A DNA stretch of 64,000 bases from CADEDV01 sp964437415 (GCA_964437415.1 CAYTGN010000020.1:3162-67161), one strand, 5' to 3'. Shown: positions 9,280-18,554, counted from the stretch's first letter. Notes: generated from the sequence alone by a model not told the origin. Translations and numbers: made by a program.

Positions 9280-10854
9280 CTACCTTGCTACATTCACGGC
9301 CCTTTTCTCCCGGATAACGGTCACTTTTATCTGGCCTGGGAAGGTCATTTCGGTCTGGATCTTCTGGGCTATTTCAAAAGATAGTTTTTCTGATTCCTGG
9401 TCGGTCACTTTTTCCGCTTCAACGATCACCCGCAATTCACGACCGGCCTGGATGGCATAGGCTTTTTCCACCCCGTTGTATGCCATGGCTAAGTTTTCCA
9501 GGTCTTTGATACGCTGGATGTATTGCTGCATGATCTCCCGGCGGGCACCCGGCCTGGCGCCGCTGATGGCATCGCAGGCCTGGATGATGGGGGAGATGAC
9601 ATATTGCATTTCCATTTCATCGTGGTGGGCCCCGACGGCATTTACTACTGCCGGGTTTTCAGCATATTTTTCTGCCAGTTTTGCTCCAAGCAGCGCATGG
9701 CTCAGTTCGCTTTCTTCATCAGGCACTTTGCCAATATCGTGTAGCAGACCTGCCCGTTTGGCCAGCTTGATCATATTTTGGTTCAGGCCTAATTCTGCAG
9801 CCATGGTGGCGCATAGGTTGGCTGTTTCCCGGCTGTGCATCAGCAGGTTTTGGCCATAGGAAGAACGGAATCGCATACGTCCCACCATTCTTACTAATTC
9901 TTTATGCAGGCCATGAATGCCAAGCTCAATCACAGTTCTTTCGCCAATTTCCATCACCTGCTCCTCTATCTGCTTCTTGGTTTTTTCAACCACTTCTTCA
10001 ATACGGGCAGGGTGGATGCGGCCATCTGTTACTAAACGTTGTAAACTGAGACGGGCAATCTCCCGGCGCAGGGGGTCGAAGGAGGAGAGAATGATCGCTT
10101 CAGGGGTATCATCCACGATCAGGTCAACACCGGTGGCGGCTTCAATGGCCCGGATATTCCGGCCTTCACGACCGATGATCTGGCCTTTCACTTCATCGCT
10201 TTCAAGATTGAAAACAGTGATGGAGTTTTCAATGGCCTGTTCGGCGGCTGTCCGCTGAATGGTTTGAATAACGATCTTCCGGGCTTCTTTGTTGGCTTTT
10301 AATTTAGCTTCTTCAATGATCTCCTGCTGCATGCTCATGGCCTGTGTCCGGGCTTCATTGCGAAGGCTTTCTACCAATTGTGTTTTGGCTTCTTCGGCAG
10401 ACAGTCCTGCAATTTTTTCTAAACGGCGTATATGCTCTTCCTGGTGTTTTTCCAGCTCGGTCCGTTTGATATTGACCAATTCAATCTGGCGGCTCAGGTT
10501 TTCTTTGATTGCCTCATTTTCCTTGGTCTGCTTATCAAGATTGCTCTCTTTCTGGTTGATGGATTGTTCTTTCTGCCGGATGCGATTTTCAGTGTCGTTG
10601 ATCTTGCGGTTGCGGTCGTTCACCTCCCGGTCATGGGCGGCTTTCATTTGCACAAACTTTTCCTTAGCTTCAAGTTCTTTTTCTTTGCGAAGCGTTTCAG
10701 CTCTCAGTTCTGCTTCTTTTAATATGGTTTGTGCCTGCAGTTCGGCCTCTTCTATTTTTTTCCTGGTGTTTTTAGAAAAAATCAATTTACCCGCTACAAT
10801 CCCAGCAAGTAATGCGGCTGCTCCTATGATTACAGATATAATATTCGGATCCAT
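9280..10854 (-). CDS. rny: Ribonuclease Y
   Basis: Membrane-anchored endoribonuclease that starts mRNA decay. 524 residues: N-terminal transmembrane helix (about 5-25), a long charged coiled coil (about 30-200), a KH RNA-binding domain with GRIIGREGRNIRAIE-type signature (IIGREGRNIRAIEAATG), and an HD domain with the metal-binding LLHDIGKVPDEE. The C-terminal R-Y domain ends in FPGQIKVTVIREKRA. ATG start. It lies downstream of the pheT/coiled-coil/zapA group on the same strand, but the plus-strand thioredoxin-like gene stands between them. Confidence 0.97.
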   Translation of the reverse strand: MDPNIISVIIGAAALLAGIVAGKLIFSKNTRKKIEEAELQAQTILKEAELRAETLRKEKELEAKEKFVQMKAAHDREVNDRNRKINDTENRIRQKEQSINQKESNLDKQTKENEAIKENLSRQIELVNIKRTELEKHQEEHIRRLEKIAGLSAEEAKTQLVESLRNEARTQAMSMQQEIIEEAKLKANKEARKIVIQTIQRTAAEQAIENSITVFNLESDEVKGQIIGREGRNIRAIEAATGVDLIVDDTPEAIILSSFDPLRREIARLSLQRLVTDGRIHPARIEEVVEKTKKQIEEQVMEIGERTVIELGIHGLHKELVRMVGRMRFRSSYGQNLLMHSRETANLCATMAAELGLNQNMIKLAKRAGLLHDIGKVPDEESELSHALLGAKLAEKYAENPAVVNAVGAHHDEMEMQYVISPIIQACDAISGARPGARREIMQQYIQRIKDLENLAMAYNGVEKAYAIQAGRELRVIVEAEKVTDQESEKLSFEIAQKIQTEMTFPGQIKVTVIREKRAVNVAR

Positions 10855-11066
10855 GAATCGGTTTGTTTAGTTGTTGAATGCTATGTATTAATAAAAACTT
10901 CATACTGATTTAAGGTATGTAATCAGCGAAGATACAAAATGGCCGTAATTGCATGAAAACAGGTATGATATACCGCCTTTCATACCAGAAATTGAGGTTT
11001 TCGGCATATTAGCCGGGGCAATGGGATAACAATTTCTTAAACTTGCATTTGCTAAAAAGTATATAT

Positions 11067-12227
11067 ATGAAAAGAATATTAGTTGTGTTGTTGTTAGTTC
11101 CTGTATTCGCTATCTCCCAGCAAACAGGAAAGCCGTTCAGGCTGACCGGCAAAATGCAGAACCTTGCTTACTCTGTGGACTGGGTCTTCCTGCAATACCG
11201 GACAGAAGGCGAATGGAAAACAGACAGTGTGCAGCCGGAGAAAGGAGGCTATAAATTTTCAGGTAAAATAGATGAGGCTTCCCTGGCCAGGCTCCGGGTA
11301 AAATATGCAGAAACGGAGCAAGGCAAGAAAATTCCCATGTTGGGCAAAAGAGACATGGCTACGGTATATATGCAGCCGGGAAAGATTACTGTAACCTCTA
11401 TTGACTCATTCAGCAATATAAAAGTGAAGGGCTCGTTTGCCCATGCAGAATATACCAAACTGATGGCGCAGGCAAAACCATTTGAGGAAAAAATGGAACC
11501 GCTTTATACGCTTTATTCTCAATTTTCCAAATCAAAGGAAGTGAGTGCAAGGGAAAAAGTGGAAGCTGTTATTGACTCTTTGGACAAACTAAAAAATGAA
11601 AAGGTGTATGGGGGGTATGTAAAAGCAAACCCTTCTTCACCGCTGGCGATGTTTGCCCTGCAGCAATATGCAGGATGGGATATTGATGCTGCTAAAGTGG
11701 AACCCCTGTTCAATACTCTTTCAGAAGGGAATAAAAATCTGCCTTCGGCTATTGAGTTCAAGGCCAACCTGGATATTGCGAAAAAGACCGGTATCGGCCA
11801 GTTTGCCATGAATTTCACCCAAAATGATACAGCTGGTGTGCCGGTGAGCCTTTCATCACTGAAAGGCCGCTACCTGCTTATTGATTTTTGGGCCAGTTGG
11901 TGTGGTCCCTGCCGGGCAGAAAATCCCAACCTGGTAAAAGTTTTTGATAAATACAAGTCAAAGGGATTTCATATACTCGGTGTGTCGCTGGACCGCCCGG
12001 GTCAGAAAGACAGGTGGATGAAAGCGATCTATGATGACCAGCTAAACTGGACTCAGGTCAGCGATCTGCAGTTTTGGAACAATGAAGTGGCCAAACAATA
12101 TGGCATCAGGGCCATTCCTCAAAACCTGCTGCTGGACCCAGAAGGACGGATTATTGCCAAAAATATCCGGGGTGAGCAATTAGAAACTAAAGTGGCAGAG
12201 GCTATTGAAGGGAAGAAAGGTTTTTAA
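11067..12227 (+). CDS. TlpA/ResA-like thiol-disulfide protein with DUF4369 N-terminal domain
   Basis: Secreted or periplasmic redox protein of 386 residues. The ATG at 11067 begins a clear signal peptide (MKRILVVLLLVPVFAISQQ); a TTG eight codons upstream is disfavoured. Residues about 20-120 form a DUF4369-type beta domain, 130-250 a helical linker, and 255-386 a thioredoxin fold with the active site FWASWCGPCRAENPNL and the cis-Pro in GIRAIPQNLLLDPEGRI. Family members reduce or oxidise exported proteins; the substrate cannot be inferred here. Convergent with zapA, 27 bases apart. Confidence 0.9.
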   Translation: MKRILVVLLLVPVFAISQQTGKPFRLTGKMQNLAYSVDWVFLQYRTEGEWKTDSVQPEKGGYKFSGKIDEASLARLRVKYAETEQGKKIPMLGKRDMATVYMQPGKITVTSIDSFSNIKVKGSFAHAEYTKLMAQAKPFEEKMEPLYTLYSQFSKSKEVSAREKVEAVIDSLDKLKNEKVYGGYVKANPSSPLAMFALQQYAGWDIDAAKVEPLFNTLSEGNKNLPSAIEFKANLDIAKKTGIGQFAMNFTQNDTAGVPVSLSSLKGRYLLIDFWASWCGPCRAENPNLVKVFDKYKSKGFHILGVSLDRPGQKDRWMKAIYDDQLNWTQVSDLQFWNNEVAKQYGIRAIPQNLLLDPEGRIIAKNIRGEQLETKVAEAIEGKKGF

Positions 12228-12254
12228 TATAGTATCTGGCGATTCTTAACAGCG

Positions 12255-12551
12255 CTATTCTGTCTCCTGCAGGTGGCTGTCAAGCATTCGCTCAAGCAGT
12301 TGCAATTTGTTTGTAAAAGTTTCTTTTTCAATGCTTTCGCTGCTACCTGCCTTTTGATCGGTGGCAAACCAGATCAGTACCATAGCGATATAATCCTGCA
12401 TATCCTTTCCGGCAAACTGGGTCTTGTATTCAATGATCTTGTCGTTGATGGTTTTAGCGATTTTGCGTACGGTTTCCTCATCTTCAGGTCGCACTTTCAC
12501 CCGGTAGGTCCGGTCGGCTAACAAAAGCGTAACTGGAATTAATGTGTGCAT
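12255..12551 (-). CDS. zapA: Cell division protein ZapA-like
   Basis: 98-residue FtsZ-associated protein. The N-terminal beta-strand segment IPVTLLLADRTYRVKVRPEDEE leads into a helical stretch with AKTINDKIIEYK and the ZapA-type DMQDYIAMVLIWFATD, then a C-terminal dimerising helix. ZapA crosslinks FtsZ filaments at the septum. It lies 376 bases downstream of the coiled-coil gene at 12928-13212, with a small plus-strand gene between. This gene group (pheT, coiled-coil gene, zapA, rny) looks typical of the phylum. Confidence 0.85.
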   Translation of the reverse strand: MHTLIPVTLLLADRTYRVKVRPEDEETVRKIAKTINDKIIEYKTQFAGKDMQDYIAMVLIWFATDQKAGSSESIEKETFTNKLQLLERMLDSHLQETE

Positions 12552-12670
12552 AACTTGTTTTTTTAAATTCTCTGATTTACCTTACGAATCCTTTTATAAG
12601 CCTTCCTTTGAATTTCGGCACTACTATTTCCTTTCCTCTTAGAAGACAGAAAACCAAAACAACGGAAACT

Positions 12671-12925
12671 ATGTTTGCCAAAATCAAATCATCAGTATTC
12701 ATTGATGCATTGCAGCTTGAACTGCAGGCCCCCAAAGGCAATTGCGTAAGGGGTGTTCTCAAAGATGATACAGGCATTGTTTGCAGCACCCTTGAAAAAG
12801 ACATGGCCAGGGATGGCGAATCATTTACCTGGTCGGGACTCAGTCATCTTCCCTATGGCCGCTACACACTGGAACTATCTCATGGCGAAGACGAGATGAA
12901 GATGAACCTTGTGAAAAGGGTCTGA
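12671..12925 (+). CDS. Small protein of unknown function
   Basis: 84 residues starting at ATG 12671; an in-frame ATG at 12608 would add 21 residues rich in Arg/Lys/Thr that look like untranslated leader. No signal peptide. The C-terminal half (GLSHLPYGRYTLELSHGEDEMKMNLVKRV) resembles the last beta strands of a T9SS type A sorting domain (aGxYxLxLs...xxKxV), but the protein is too short and lacks a leader, so export is not proposed. Convergent with the coiled-coil gene, only 2 bases between stops. Confidence 0.6.
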   Translation: MFAKIKSSVFIDALQLELQAPKGNCVRGVLKDDTGIVCSTLEKDMARDGESFTWSGLSHLPYGRYTLELSHGEDEMKMNLVKRV

Positions 12926-12927
12926 CT

Positions 12928-13212
12928 TTAGTTTCCCAGTATCGCAATGCACCTGTCTATTTCTTTGAGGTAAAAATTGATCCTCTTTTCAAATTCCTTT
13001 TTATCAGCCGCACTCATCTCTACTGCACTGTATTTTAATATTTCTGTCTGCTGCTTCAGAGTCTCAATGCTGTCTAATTGAACAACAGAGGTAGCTTCCG
13101 CCTGGCGAAGCTGGTCTTTCAGCCTTGCATTTTCTTTTTGCAGGGCGGCAAACTGTTTCAGCAGTTGCTGCAGTTTGTCCTGTATGCGTTTTAGTTGCTC
13201 TTCGGGGTTCAA
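12928..13212 (-). CDS. Small coiled-coil protein upstream of zapA
   Basis: 94 residues, almost wholly helical. Heptads run through residues 4-60 (EEQLKRIQDKLQQLLKQF and so on), followed by a short C-terminal helix. The start is TTG at 13212, 24 bases after the pheT stop; no ATG is available before residue 67. The place between pheT and zapA, with a ZapB-like size and pure coiled-coil make-up, suggests a role with ZapA at the division ring. That is inference from position and composition only. Confidence 0.75.
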   Translation of the reverse strand: MNPEEQLKRIQDKLQQLLKQFAALQKENARLKDQLRQAEATSVVQLDSIETLKQQTEILKYSAVEMSAADKKEFEKRINFYLKEIDRCIAILGN

Positions 13213-13236
13213 TGAAATGACGGTTTTGTAAAAAGT

Positions 13237-15681
13237 CTATTTTCTTATTTCTGCCTGTAGTTCTTTTTCAAATGCCTGCCTGATCTTTTCCATCCATCCG
13301 TCAATCTCCTTGTCGGTAAGCGTTTTTTCTTCATCCTGGAAAGTGAAACTGACAGCCATTGATTTTTTACCTGCTCCTAACTTATCGCTTTCAAAAATAT
13401 CAAACAGATGCATGTCTTTCAATTTGCCGGGCCTGATGTTATGCACCAGTTTCTCCACTTTTTCATAGGCCAGCTCCCTGGCCACCACCATGGCAATATC
13501 CCGCTGCACCGCTGGGAATCTCGGCAAGGCTTTGATGGCCGGCAAATGTTTTGTGGCCATGGCCGCCAGCAGGTCCCAGTTGATGCCGGCAAAAAACACC
13601 AGTTGTTTGATGCCAAATTTTTCTAGCACAGCTTTCTTCACTTCTCCTGCAGTCGCCAGCACGGTATCATTGATCATGTAGACAAGCTGTTGCGTAAACC
13701 GAGGGGCCGGCTGCGGTTCAATACGCAGCGATCCCTGAGATACACCGGTTAATTGCAAAATATTTTCCAGCACTCCTTTCAGGTAATAAATATCTGCGGG
13801 CATTTCTTTTTGCTTCCAGCCGCTTTGCTGCAGTTGGCCTGTGGTCGTGATTGCCAGCAGTGTGGTCTCTTCATATTTGCCGGGGCCGGAACTATTGTAT
13901 GCCTTACCAAATTCAAACAACCGCAGTGAATTGTTCTTATGGTTCAGGTTATGTGCCACCACTTCGAGGGTGGTTTCAAAAAGGGAGCTGCGCAGCACAT
14001 TCAGTTCGGCACTGAGGCTGTTCATCATTTTCACCATGCCCTGCAATTCTTCTTCGGAATAATAAGCTGCATTGGTGATGGAATTGGTCAGTATTTCATG
14101 AAAACCTGCACCGGCAAGTGAGGCGGCGACCTTTTCCCGGTAGGTTTCTTGTGCAAAATTCTCTTCAACAGAAGGTGTGATAGTAATGGCTTCGGGAATG
14201 GCCACATTGTCTAAACCGTCAATACGCAGCACTTCTTCCACAATATCAGCGGGCAGGCTGATGTCGGGTTTATGAAACGGAACGGCCACCCGCAGTTCAT
14301 CAATGCCTTCCTTCAGTATTTCAAAACCAAGACCGTTAAGGATGTTTTTAACTGCATCCGGATGATAATTTTTGCCGCTGAGTTTTTTCAGGTAGTGATA
14401 TTTGATGGCCACCTGTGTTTTTTCAGCAGGGGCAGGGTAGATGTCAACAATATCTGAAGCGATCTCAGCGCTGCAAATTTCTTTAATGAGTTGTACAGCC
14501 CTTTTCAAAACGGTGACGGTTGCCGAAATATCTGTTCCTTTTTCAAACCTGGATGCGGCATCGGTACGCAGGCCGTGGCGAAAAGATGTTTTGCGGGTGA
14601 TGATGGGATTGAAGCAGGCACTTTCTAAAAAAATGTTTTTTGTTTTATCTGTAACGCCGCTGTGCAGGCCGCCAAAAACACCGGCGATGCACATGGGTTC
14701 TTTTTCATCACAGATCATCAGGTCTTCTTCATGCAGTTTTCTTTCTTTTTCATCAAGAGTGATGAAAGAAGTGCCTGCAGGAAGGTTTTTGACGATCACT
14801 TTTTTTCCGGCGATCTTATCGGCATCAAAAGCATGAAGCGGTTGCCCGGTTTCATGCTGAATGAAATTGGTGATATCAACAATATTGTTGATGGGTCGCA
14901 ACCCGATGGATTTTAATTTTTGTTTCAGCCAAAGCGGTGACTCACCGATTTTCACATTACTGAGGCTGACGCCACTGTAGCGGGGGCATGCTTTTTCGTT
15001 CTCCACTTTCACATCAATGGGAAGCGATGTATTGTCGGGTTTGAAACCATTGCCGTTGAATTTAGGAACCGGCAACAAAGGCCTCATTTCTTTTTTATCA
15101 TGGTGACTGAGCCATGCACAAACATCCCTTGCCACTCCCCAATGACTCATAGCATCCATGCGGTTGGGAGTAAGTCCTATCTCATAAATGGTATCCTCAT
15201 AGGGTTTGAAATAATCAGTTGCTTTGTTTCCCACCACTGCATCCTGCGGCAGCACCATGATGCCTGCATGTGAACTGCCCATGCCGATCTCATCTTCGGC
15301 GCATATCATACCGTGGCTTTCCACACCTCTGATCTTCGCCACTTTCATGGTAAGAGGAACACCTTCGGTGGGATAAATAGTGACACCAACAGGAGCCACC
15401 ACCACTTTTTGGCCTGCGGCCACATTCGGCGCCCCGCAAACGATTTGCAGCGGTTCGCCATTGCCCAGATTCACTTTGGTCAGTGTAAGTTTATCAGCGT
15501 TGGGATGTTTTTCGGTGAGGAGAACTTCCCCGATCAGCAGTCCTTTCAGTCCGCCTTTCACTTCTTCATAATGTTGCATGCTCTCCACTTCCAGCCCGAT
15601 GGAAGTGAGGATGCGGCTCAGCCGCTCGGGTTCAACAGTCACAGGTAAATATTCACTAAGCCATTTGTATGAGATCGTCAT
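13237..15681 (-). CDS. pheT: Phenylalanyl-tRNA synthetase beta subunit
   Basis: Beta subunit of the alpha2-beta2 synthetase charging tRNA(Phe). 814 residues, normal length. Order of domains: N-terminal B1 with the EMAP-like tRNA-binding fold (about 40-155, KLTLTKVNLGNGEPLQIVCGAPNV), B3/B4 editing domain (about 210-400), B5 helix-turn region (about 410-480), a catalytic-like core, and the C-terminal anticodon-binding FDX-ACB domain (LPRFPAVQRDIAMVV onward). ATG start. pheS is not in the window. The coiled-coil gene and zapA follow on the same strand. Confidence 0.97.
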   Translation of the reverse strand: MTISYKWLSEYLPVTVEPERLSRILTSIGLEVESMQHYEEVKGGLKGLLIGEVLLTEKHPNADKLTLTKVNLGNGEPLQIVCGAPNVAAGQKVVVAPVGVTIYPTEGVPLTMKVAKIRGVESHGMICAEDEIGMGSSHAGIMVLPQDAVVGNKATDYFKPYEDTIYEIGLTPNRMDAMSHWGVARDVCAWLSHHDKKEMRPLLPVPKFNGNGFKPDNTSLPIDVKVENEKACPRYSGVSLSNVKIGESPLWLKQKLKSIGLRPINNIVDITNFIQHETGQPLHAFDADKIAGKKVIVKNLPAGTSFITLDEKERKLHEEDLMICDEKEPMCIAGVFGGLHSGVTDKTKNIFLESACFNPIITRKTSFRHGLRTDAASRFEKGTDISATVTVLKRAVQLIKEICSAEIASDIVDIYPAPAEKTQVAIKYHYLKKLSGKNYHPDAVKNILNGLGFEILKEGIDELRVAVPFHKPDISLPADIVEEVLRIDGLDNVAIPEAITITPSVEENFAQETYREKVAASLAGAGFHEILTNSITNAAYYSEEELQGMVKMMNSLSAELNVLRSSLFETTLEVVAHNLNHKNNSLRLFEFGKAYNSSGPGKYEETTLLAITTTGQLQQSGWKQKEMPADIYYLKGVLENILQLTGVSQGSLRIEPQPAPRFTQQLVYMINDTVLATAGEVKKAVLEKFGIKQLVFFAGINWDLLAAMATKHLPAIKALPRFPAVQRDIAMVVARELAYEKVEKLVHNIRPGKLKDMHLFDIFESDKLGAGKKSMAVSFTFQDEEKTLTDKEIDGWMEKIRQAFEKELQAEIRK

Positions 15682-15751
15682 TCTTCCTTGTTTCTTTAAT
15701 ATCTGCGAAGATAAAGGATTGGGGTTTTGACCGGATGGTTAGTTATCTGCT

Positions 15752-15789
15752 AAAAAGAAAGGCCGGTTCTTCAACCAGCCTTTCTTTTT
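15752..15789 (-). terminator. Terminator downstream of gltA
   Basis: On the minus strand the arms AAAGGCTGGTT and AACCGGCCTTT pair with a single G-U wobble around a GAAG loop and are followed by a C plus a T run. It lies 15 bases past the gltA stop and upstream of pheT, so it should end the gltA transcript. Confidence 0.8.
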
Positions 15790-15803
15790 ATAAACTTGAT
15801 GTA

Positions 15804-17129
15804 TTACTCTCCCCAAAGTGTTTCTTTTCCATCCAACCACAATTTCACTAAATCTGTGGTCACGGATTTAGGTCTTTCAATAGGGAAACCAAGTGCCCTT
15901 GCCCAGCAAAGATTGGCCAGCACACCCAATGCACGGCTCACGGCAAACAGCACAGTATAAAATTCATATTCCTTCATGCCATAATGCACCAGCAAGGCGC
16001 CGCTGTGTGCATCCACATTGGGCCAGGGATTTTTCACTTTACCCAATGCCTGCAAAATGGGTGGAACCACTTCATACACATTCCACACGGTTTGCACCAT
16101 CGGGTCATCTGGCATATGTTTTTTGCCAAACTCCATTTGTGCCGTGAAGCGGGGATCTGTCTTTCTCAACACCGCATGGCCATAGCCCGGTACTACTTTC
16201 CCTTCAACAAGCGTTTTTTTCACATAATCTGCTATCTGTTCTTTGGTTGGGAGGTCGGAGTTGAGTTCTTTCTGCATTTCAAATATCCATTTCACCACTT
16301 CCTGGTTGGCTAATCCATGCAGCGGCCCCGCCAGCCCGTTCATGCCGGAAGCATAGCTCAGGTAGGGATCGCTGAGGGCCGAACCAACAAGATGAACCGT
16401 ATGCGCCGATACATTCCCTGCTTCATGATCGGCATGAATGGTCATATACAAACGCATCAGTTCCTGGAAACTTTCATCTTCATACCCCATCATGTGGGCA
16501 AGGTTGCCAGACCAGTCGAGCAACCCGTTGGGCTGAATATGGTCGCCGAACTTGTATTTACGGCGATAGATATAAGCTGCCACACGGGGCAGTCTTGCGA
16601 TCAGGTCCATTGAATCATCAAACACCGCTTCCCAGTAATCTTTTTTGTTCATACCAGCCGCATACTTTTTGGCAAACTGCGATTCTGTTTGAAGCGCCAT
16701 CACCGCCACTACAAACTGTGTCATAGGGTGAGTATTGATCGGCAAAGCCTCAATGGTATGAAAAACATGAGTGGGCACATGGCTGCGGCGTTGCCACACG
16801 GATGTCAGGTGATGCACATCATCTTCGGTAGGCAGTTCTCCCACCAGCATCAGGTAAAACAAGCCTTCGGGGAGCGGCTCGGAGCCACCGGGAGCTTTGG
16901 GCAGTTTTTCACGCAGTTCCGGAATGGTGAAACCGCGGAAGCGGATACCTTCCTGTGCATCCAGCAAAGATGTTTCGCTGACAAGGCCGGTGATGCCTCT
17001 CATGCCCTGGTACACCTGGGAAAGCTGAACTTCCCCGATCACTTTGTCGCCATGTTCTTTCAGCAATGATTTTATATCTGCTGCATGTGCTTCCGCTTTT
17101 GCTCTGAACCTTTCTTTGATGATTCCCAT
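15804..17129 (-). CDS. gltA: Citrate synthase, eukaryotic (mitochondrial-like) type
   Basis: Condenses acetyl-CoA and oxaloacetate to citrate. 441 residues from the ATG at 17129 (MGIIKERFRAKAEAHAADIK); an upstream TTG or similar start at 17204 would translate the promoter. The active-site motifs HADHEAGNVSAHTVHLVGSAL, GLAGPLHGLANQE and GYGHAVLRKTDPR are complete. The stretch FHTIEALPINTHPMTQFVVAVMAL and the absence of an N-terminal zinc/NADH-binding domain place it with the mitochondrial form rather than the hexameric E. coli form. A good promoter and a terminator bracket it. Confidence 0.96.
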   Translation of the reverse strand: MGIIKERFRAKAEAHAADIKSLLKEHGDKVIGEVQLSQVYQGMRGITGLVSETSLLDAQEGIRFRGFTIPELREKLPKAPGGSEPLPEGLFYLMLVGELPTEDDVHHLTSVWQRRSHVPTHVFHTIEALPINTHPMTQFVVAVMALQTESQFAKKYAAGMNKKDYWEAVFDDSMDLIARLPRVAAYIYRRKYKFGDHIQPNGLLDWSGNLAHMMGYEDESFQELMRLYMTIHADHEAGNVSAHTVHLVGSALSDPYLSYASGMNGLAGPLHGLANQEVVKWIFEMQKELNSDLPTKEQIADYVKKTLVEGKVVPGYGHAVLRKTDPRFTAQMEFGKKHMPDDPMVQTVWNVYEVVPPILQALGKVKNPWPNVDAHSGALLVHYGMKEYEFYTVLFAVSRALGVLANLCWARALGFPIERPKSVTTDLVKLWLDGKETLWGE

Positions 17130-17173
17130 AATCCTTTTTTTCTGGTTCCTTGTGGTTGTTAAAATCAGGGCGG

Positions 17174-17205
17174 TAAAGGTATAGAAAGCCCCCTGCTGCG
17201 ACAAA
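17174..17205 (-). promoter_or_regulatory. Promoter of gltA
   Basis: On the minus strand TTTG (17205-17202) is followed after exactly 20 bases by TACCTTTA (17181-17174), one base off the Bacteroidota -7 consensus TAnnTTTG. The leader to the gltA ATG would be about 38 bases. The spacing equals that of the atpD promoter. Confidence 0.6.
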
Positions 17206-17249
17206 AAATTGAGATTAAAGTTCGATGAGCAAAAGACGCTGTCAGCGGA

Positions 17250-18347
17250 TCATTTCGGCGCCTTCAGGTATAAACGAAAAGCCACTATGGAAAAAACAAA
17301 ATTGGGTGTCCACGCTGCGATCAGCGGTGGAAAATCGCTGTTGGTGGCGAAAACTGAACTGAAGCGATCCGATAAAATGAACATGGCAGCGATCACAATG
17401 CCCAGGCCAAGGTGCACACCACTGCCACCTCTTGTTTTGCGGCTGGCAATAACAGCGCCGATCATAGTGAGCAGCAAGACGGAAAAAGCAATCGCCGAAC
17501 GACGGTATTTTTCCACTTTCATCACATTCAGTCCTTCCCGGCCTCTTTGTTCTTCCCGGTTGATATAGGCTGTCAGTTTCGGGGTGGTGAGTTTGTCTTT
17601 CAGGTATTCATCACGGCGAAGCTCATCCGGGTTCAGGCTGATCTTAAGTGAAAAATTGCTGTGCTGTGTAACGGTTTCACTCAGGCTGTCCACTATTCTT
17701 TCCACGGCGCTTTGCAATTCCCATTGCCGGCTGGTACTGTCCCAGCGGATGGATTGTGCCCTCAGGTTATATACGACTTTATTATTCATCACTTTTTCCA
17801 TGAAAAAACTGGCGGCATAGCGGTTAACAGGATCATAGTTTTTGATGCCGATATAAGTGTTGCTGTCAATGCGCAGGTAAAAACAATTGTAACAGGTGGA
17901 ATAGGTTTTGTTTTTGAAGGGGTCATCGCTATCAAGATAGCGGGTATGGAAATTGCCCCGGATTACATGGGCTTTGGGTATAAGAAAGTTGCCACCCACC
18001 CATAAAACCAGGCTCAGAAATATGCCACCTGCAATATAAGGACGAAGAAAACGGTTGAAGCTGACACCGCTGCCAAGAATAGCAATGATCTCAGAACGGT
18101 TGGCCATGCGGCTGGTGAAAAAAATAACAGCAATAAAAACAAACAAAGGAAAAAGCAGTCCCCATATATAAGGAACAAAACCGATGTAATATTCACGGAC
18201 CAACCCCCAGAAACCAAGATTGGCTTTTAACAATCCGTCTGTTTTTTCAGTGCTATCCACAGCCACTGCCACCACAGTGAAGAGCAGCAGGCAAAAGAAA
18301 AAAGTGACGAGAAATGTTTTGAGTATGTACCAGTCCAGCTTGCGCAT
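17250..18347 (-). CDS. LptF/LptG (YjgP/YjgQ) family permease
   Basis: 365-residue inner-membrane protein. Three transmembrane helices lie in the first 110 residues (LDWYILKTFLVTFFFCLLLF first), then a periplasmic beta-jellyroll part (about 130-270), then three helices at the C terminus. This is the layout of LptF/LptG, which with LptB2 lifts lipopolysaccharide out of the inner membrane. I cannot tell F from G. The gltA promoter region lies just beyond its 3' end; the upstream side holds palindromic repeats. Confidence 0.85.
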   Translation of the reverse strand: MRKLDWYILKTFLVTFFFCLLLFTVVAVAVDSTEKTDGLLKANLGFWGLVREYYIGFVPYIWGLLFPLFVFIAVIFFTSRMANRSEIIAILGSGVSFNRFLRPYIAGGIFLSLVLWVGGNFLIPKAHVIRGNFHTRYLDSDDPFKNKTYSTCYNCFYLRIDSNTYIGIKNYDPVNRYAASFFMEKVMNNKVVYNLRAQSIRWDSTSRQWELQSAVERIVDSLSETVTQHSNFSLKISLNPDELRRDEYLKDKLTTPKLTAYINREEQRGREGLNVMKVEKYRRSAIAFSVLLLTMIGAVIASRKTRGGSGVHLGLGIVIAAMFILSDRFSSVFATNSDFPPLIAAWTPNFVFSIVAFRLYLKAPK

Positions 18348-18410
18348 GCCGCTGCGAAGTAACTGAATTCCGGCCTAATGAAAGTGTAAAAGAGAGAGAG
18401 TCAGAGATCA

Positions 18411-18448
18411 ACCTGCCTGCTCACAGAGTCTGTGATCGGCAGGCAGGT
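18411..18448. repeat. Composite palindrome, CCTGCCTG family
   Basis: Outer arms ACCTGCCTGC (18411-18420) and GCAGGCAGGT (18439-18448) pair perfectly. The spacer holds a second palindrome, TCACAGA / TCTGTGA (18421-18427, 18429-18435), leaving a 3-base bulge. The core CCTGCCTG..CAGGCAGG recurs inside queA at 43226-43246. It lies between two diverging transcripts' tails, upstream of the permease and downstream of the nuclease-like gene. Confidence 0.75.
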
Positions 18449-18480
18449 AGTCAATAGCGGCTTACGAAAGTTATTTTTTG

Positions 18481-18544
18481 AAGGTTGCCAACCCTGGAAG
18501 AGTGTTTACAGTGAGGTAGGGTTATTACAAGGGTTGGCAACCTT
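18481..18544. repeat. 64-bp element with perfect 15-bp terminal inverted repeats
   Basis: AAGGTTGCCAACCCT (18481-18495) is the exact reverse complement of AGGGTTGGCAACCTT (18530-18544), separated by 34 bases with no coding potential. Each arm is itself nearly palindromic (GGTTGCCAACC). The element ends 10 bases from the stop of the minus-strand gene 18555-19640 and could end its transcript; it also has the form of a small non-autonomous repeat. Confidence 0.75.
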
Positions 18545-18554
18545 ATTCAGCATA

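Noticed and set aside
10289..10870. 193-residue plus-strand frame opposite rny
   Set aside because: Ser/Leu/Phe-rich shadow of the Glu/Lys/Arg-rich coiled coil of RNase Y.
15804..15850. Frameshift at the end of gltA
   Set aside because: The C terminus LVKLWLDGKETLWGE is the expected end of the family; the stop is followed by a proper terminator.
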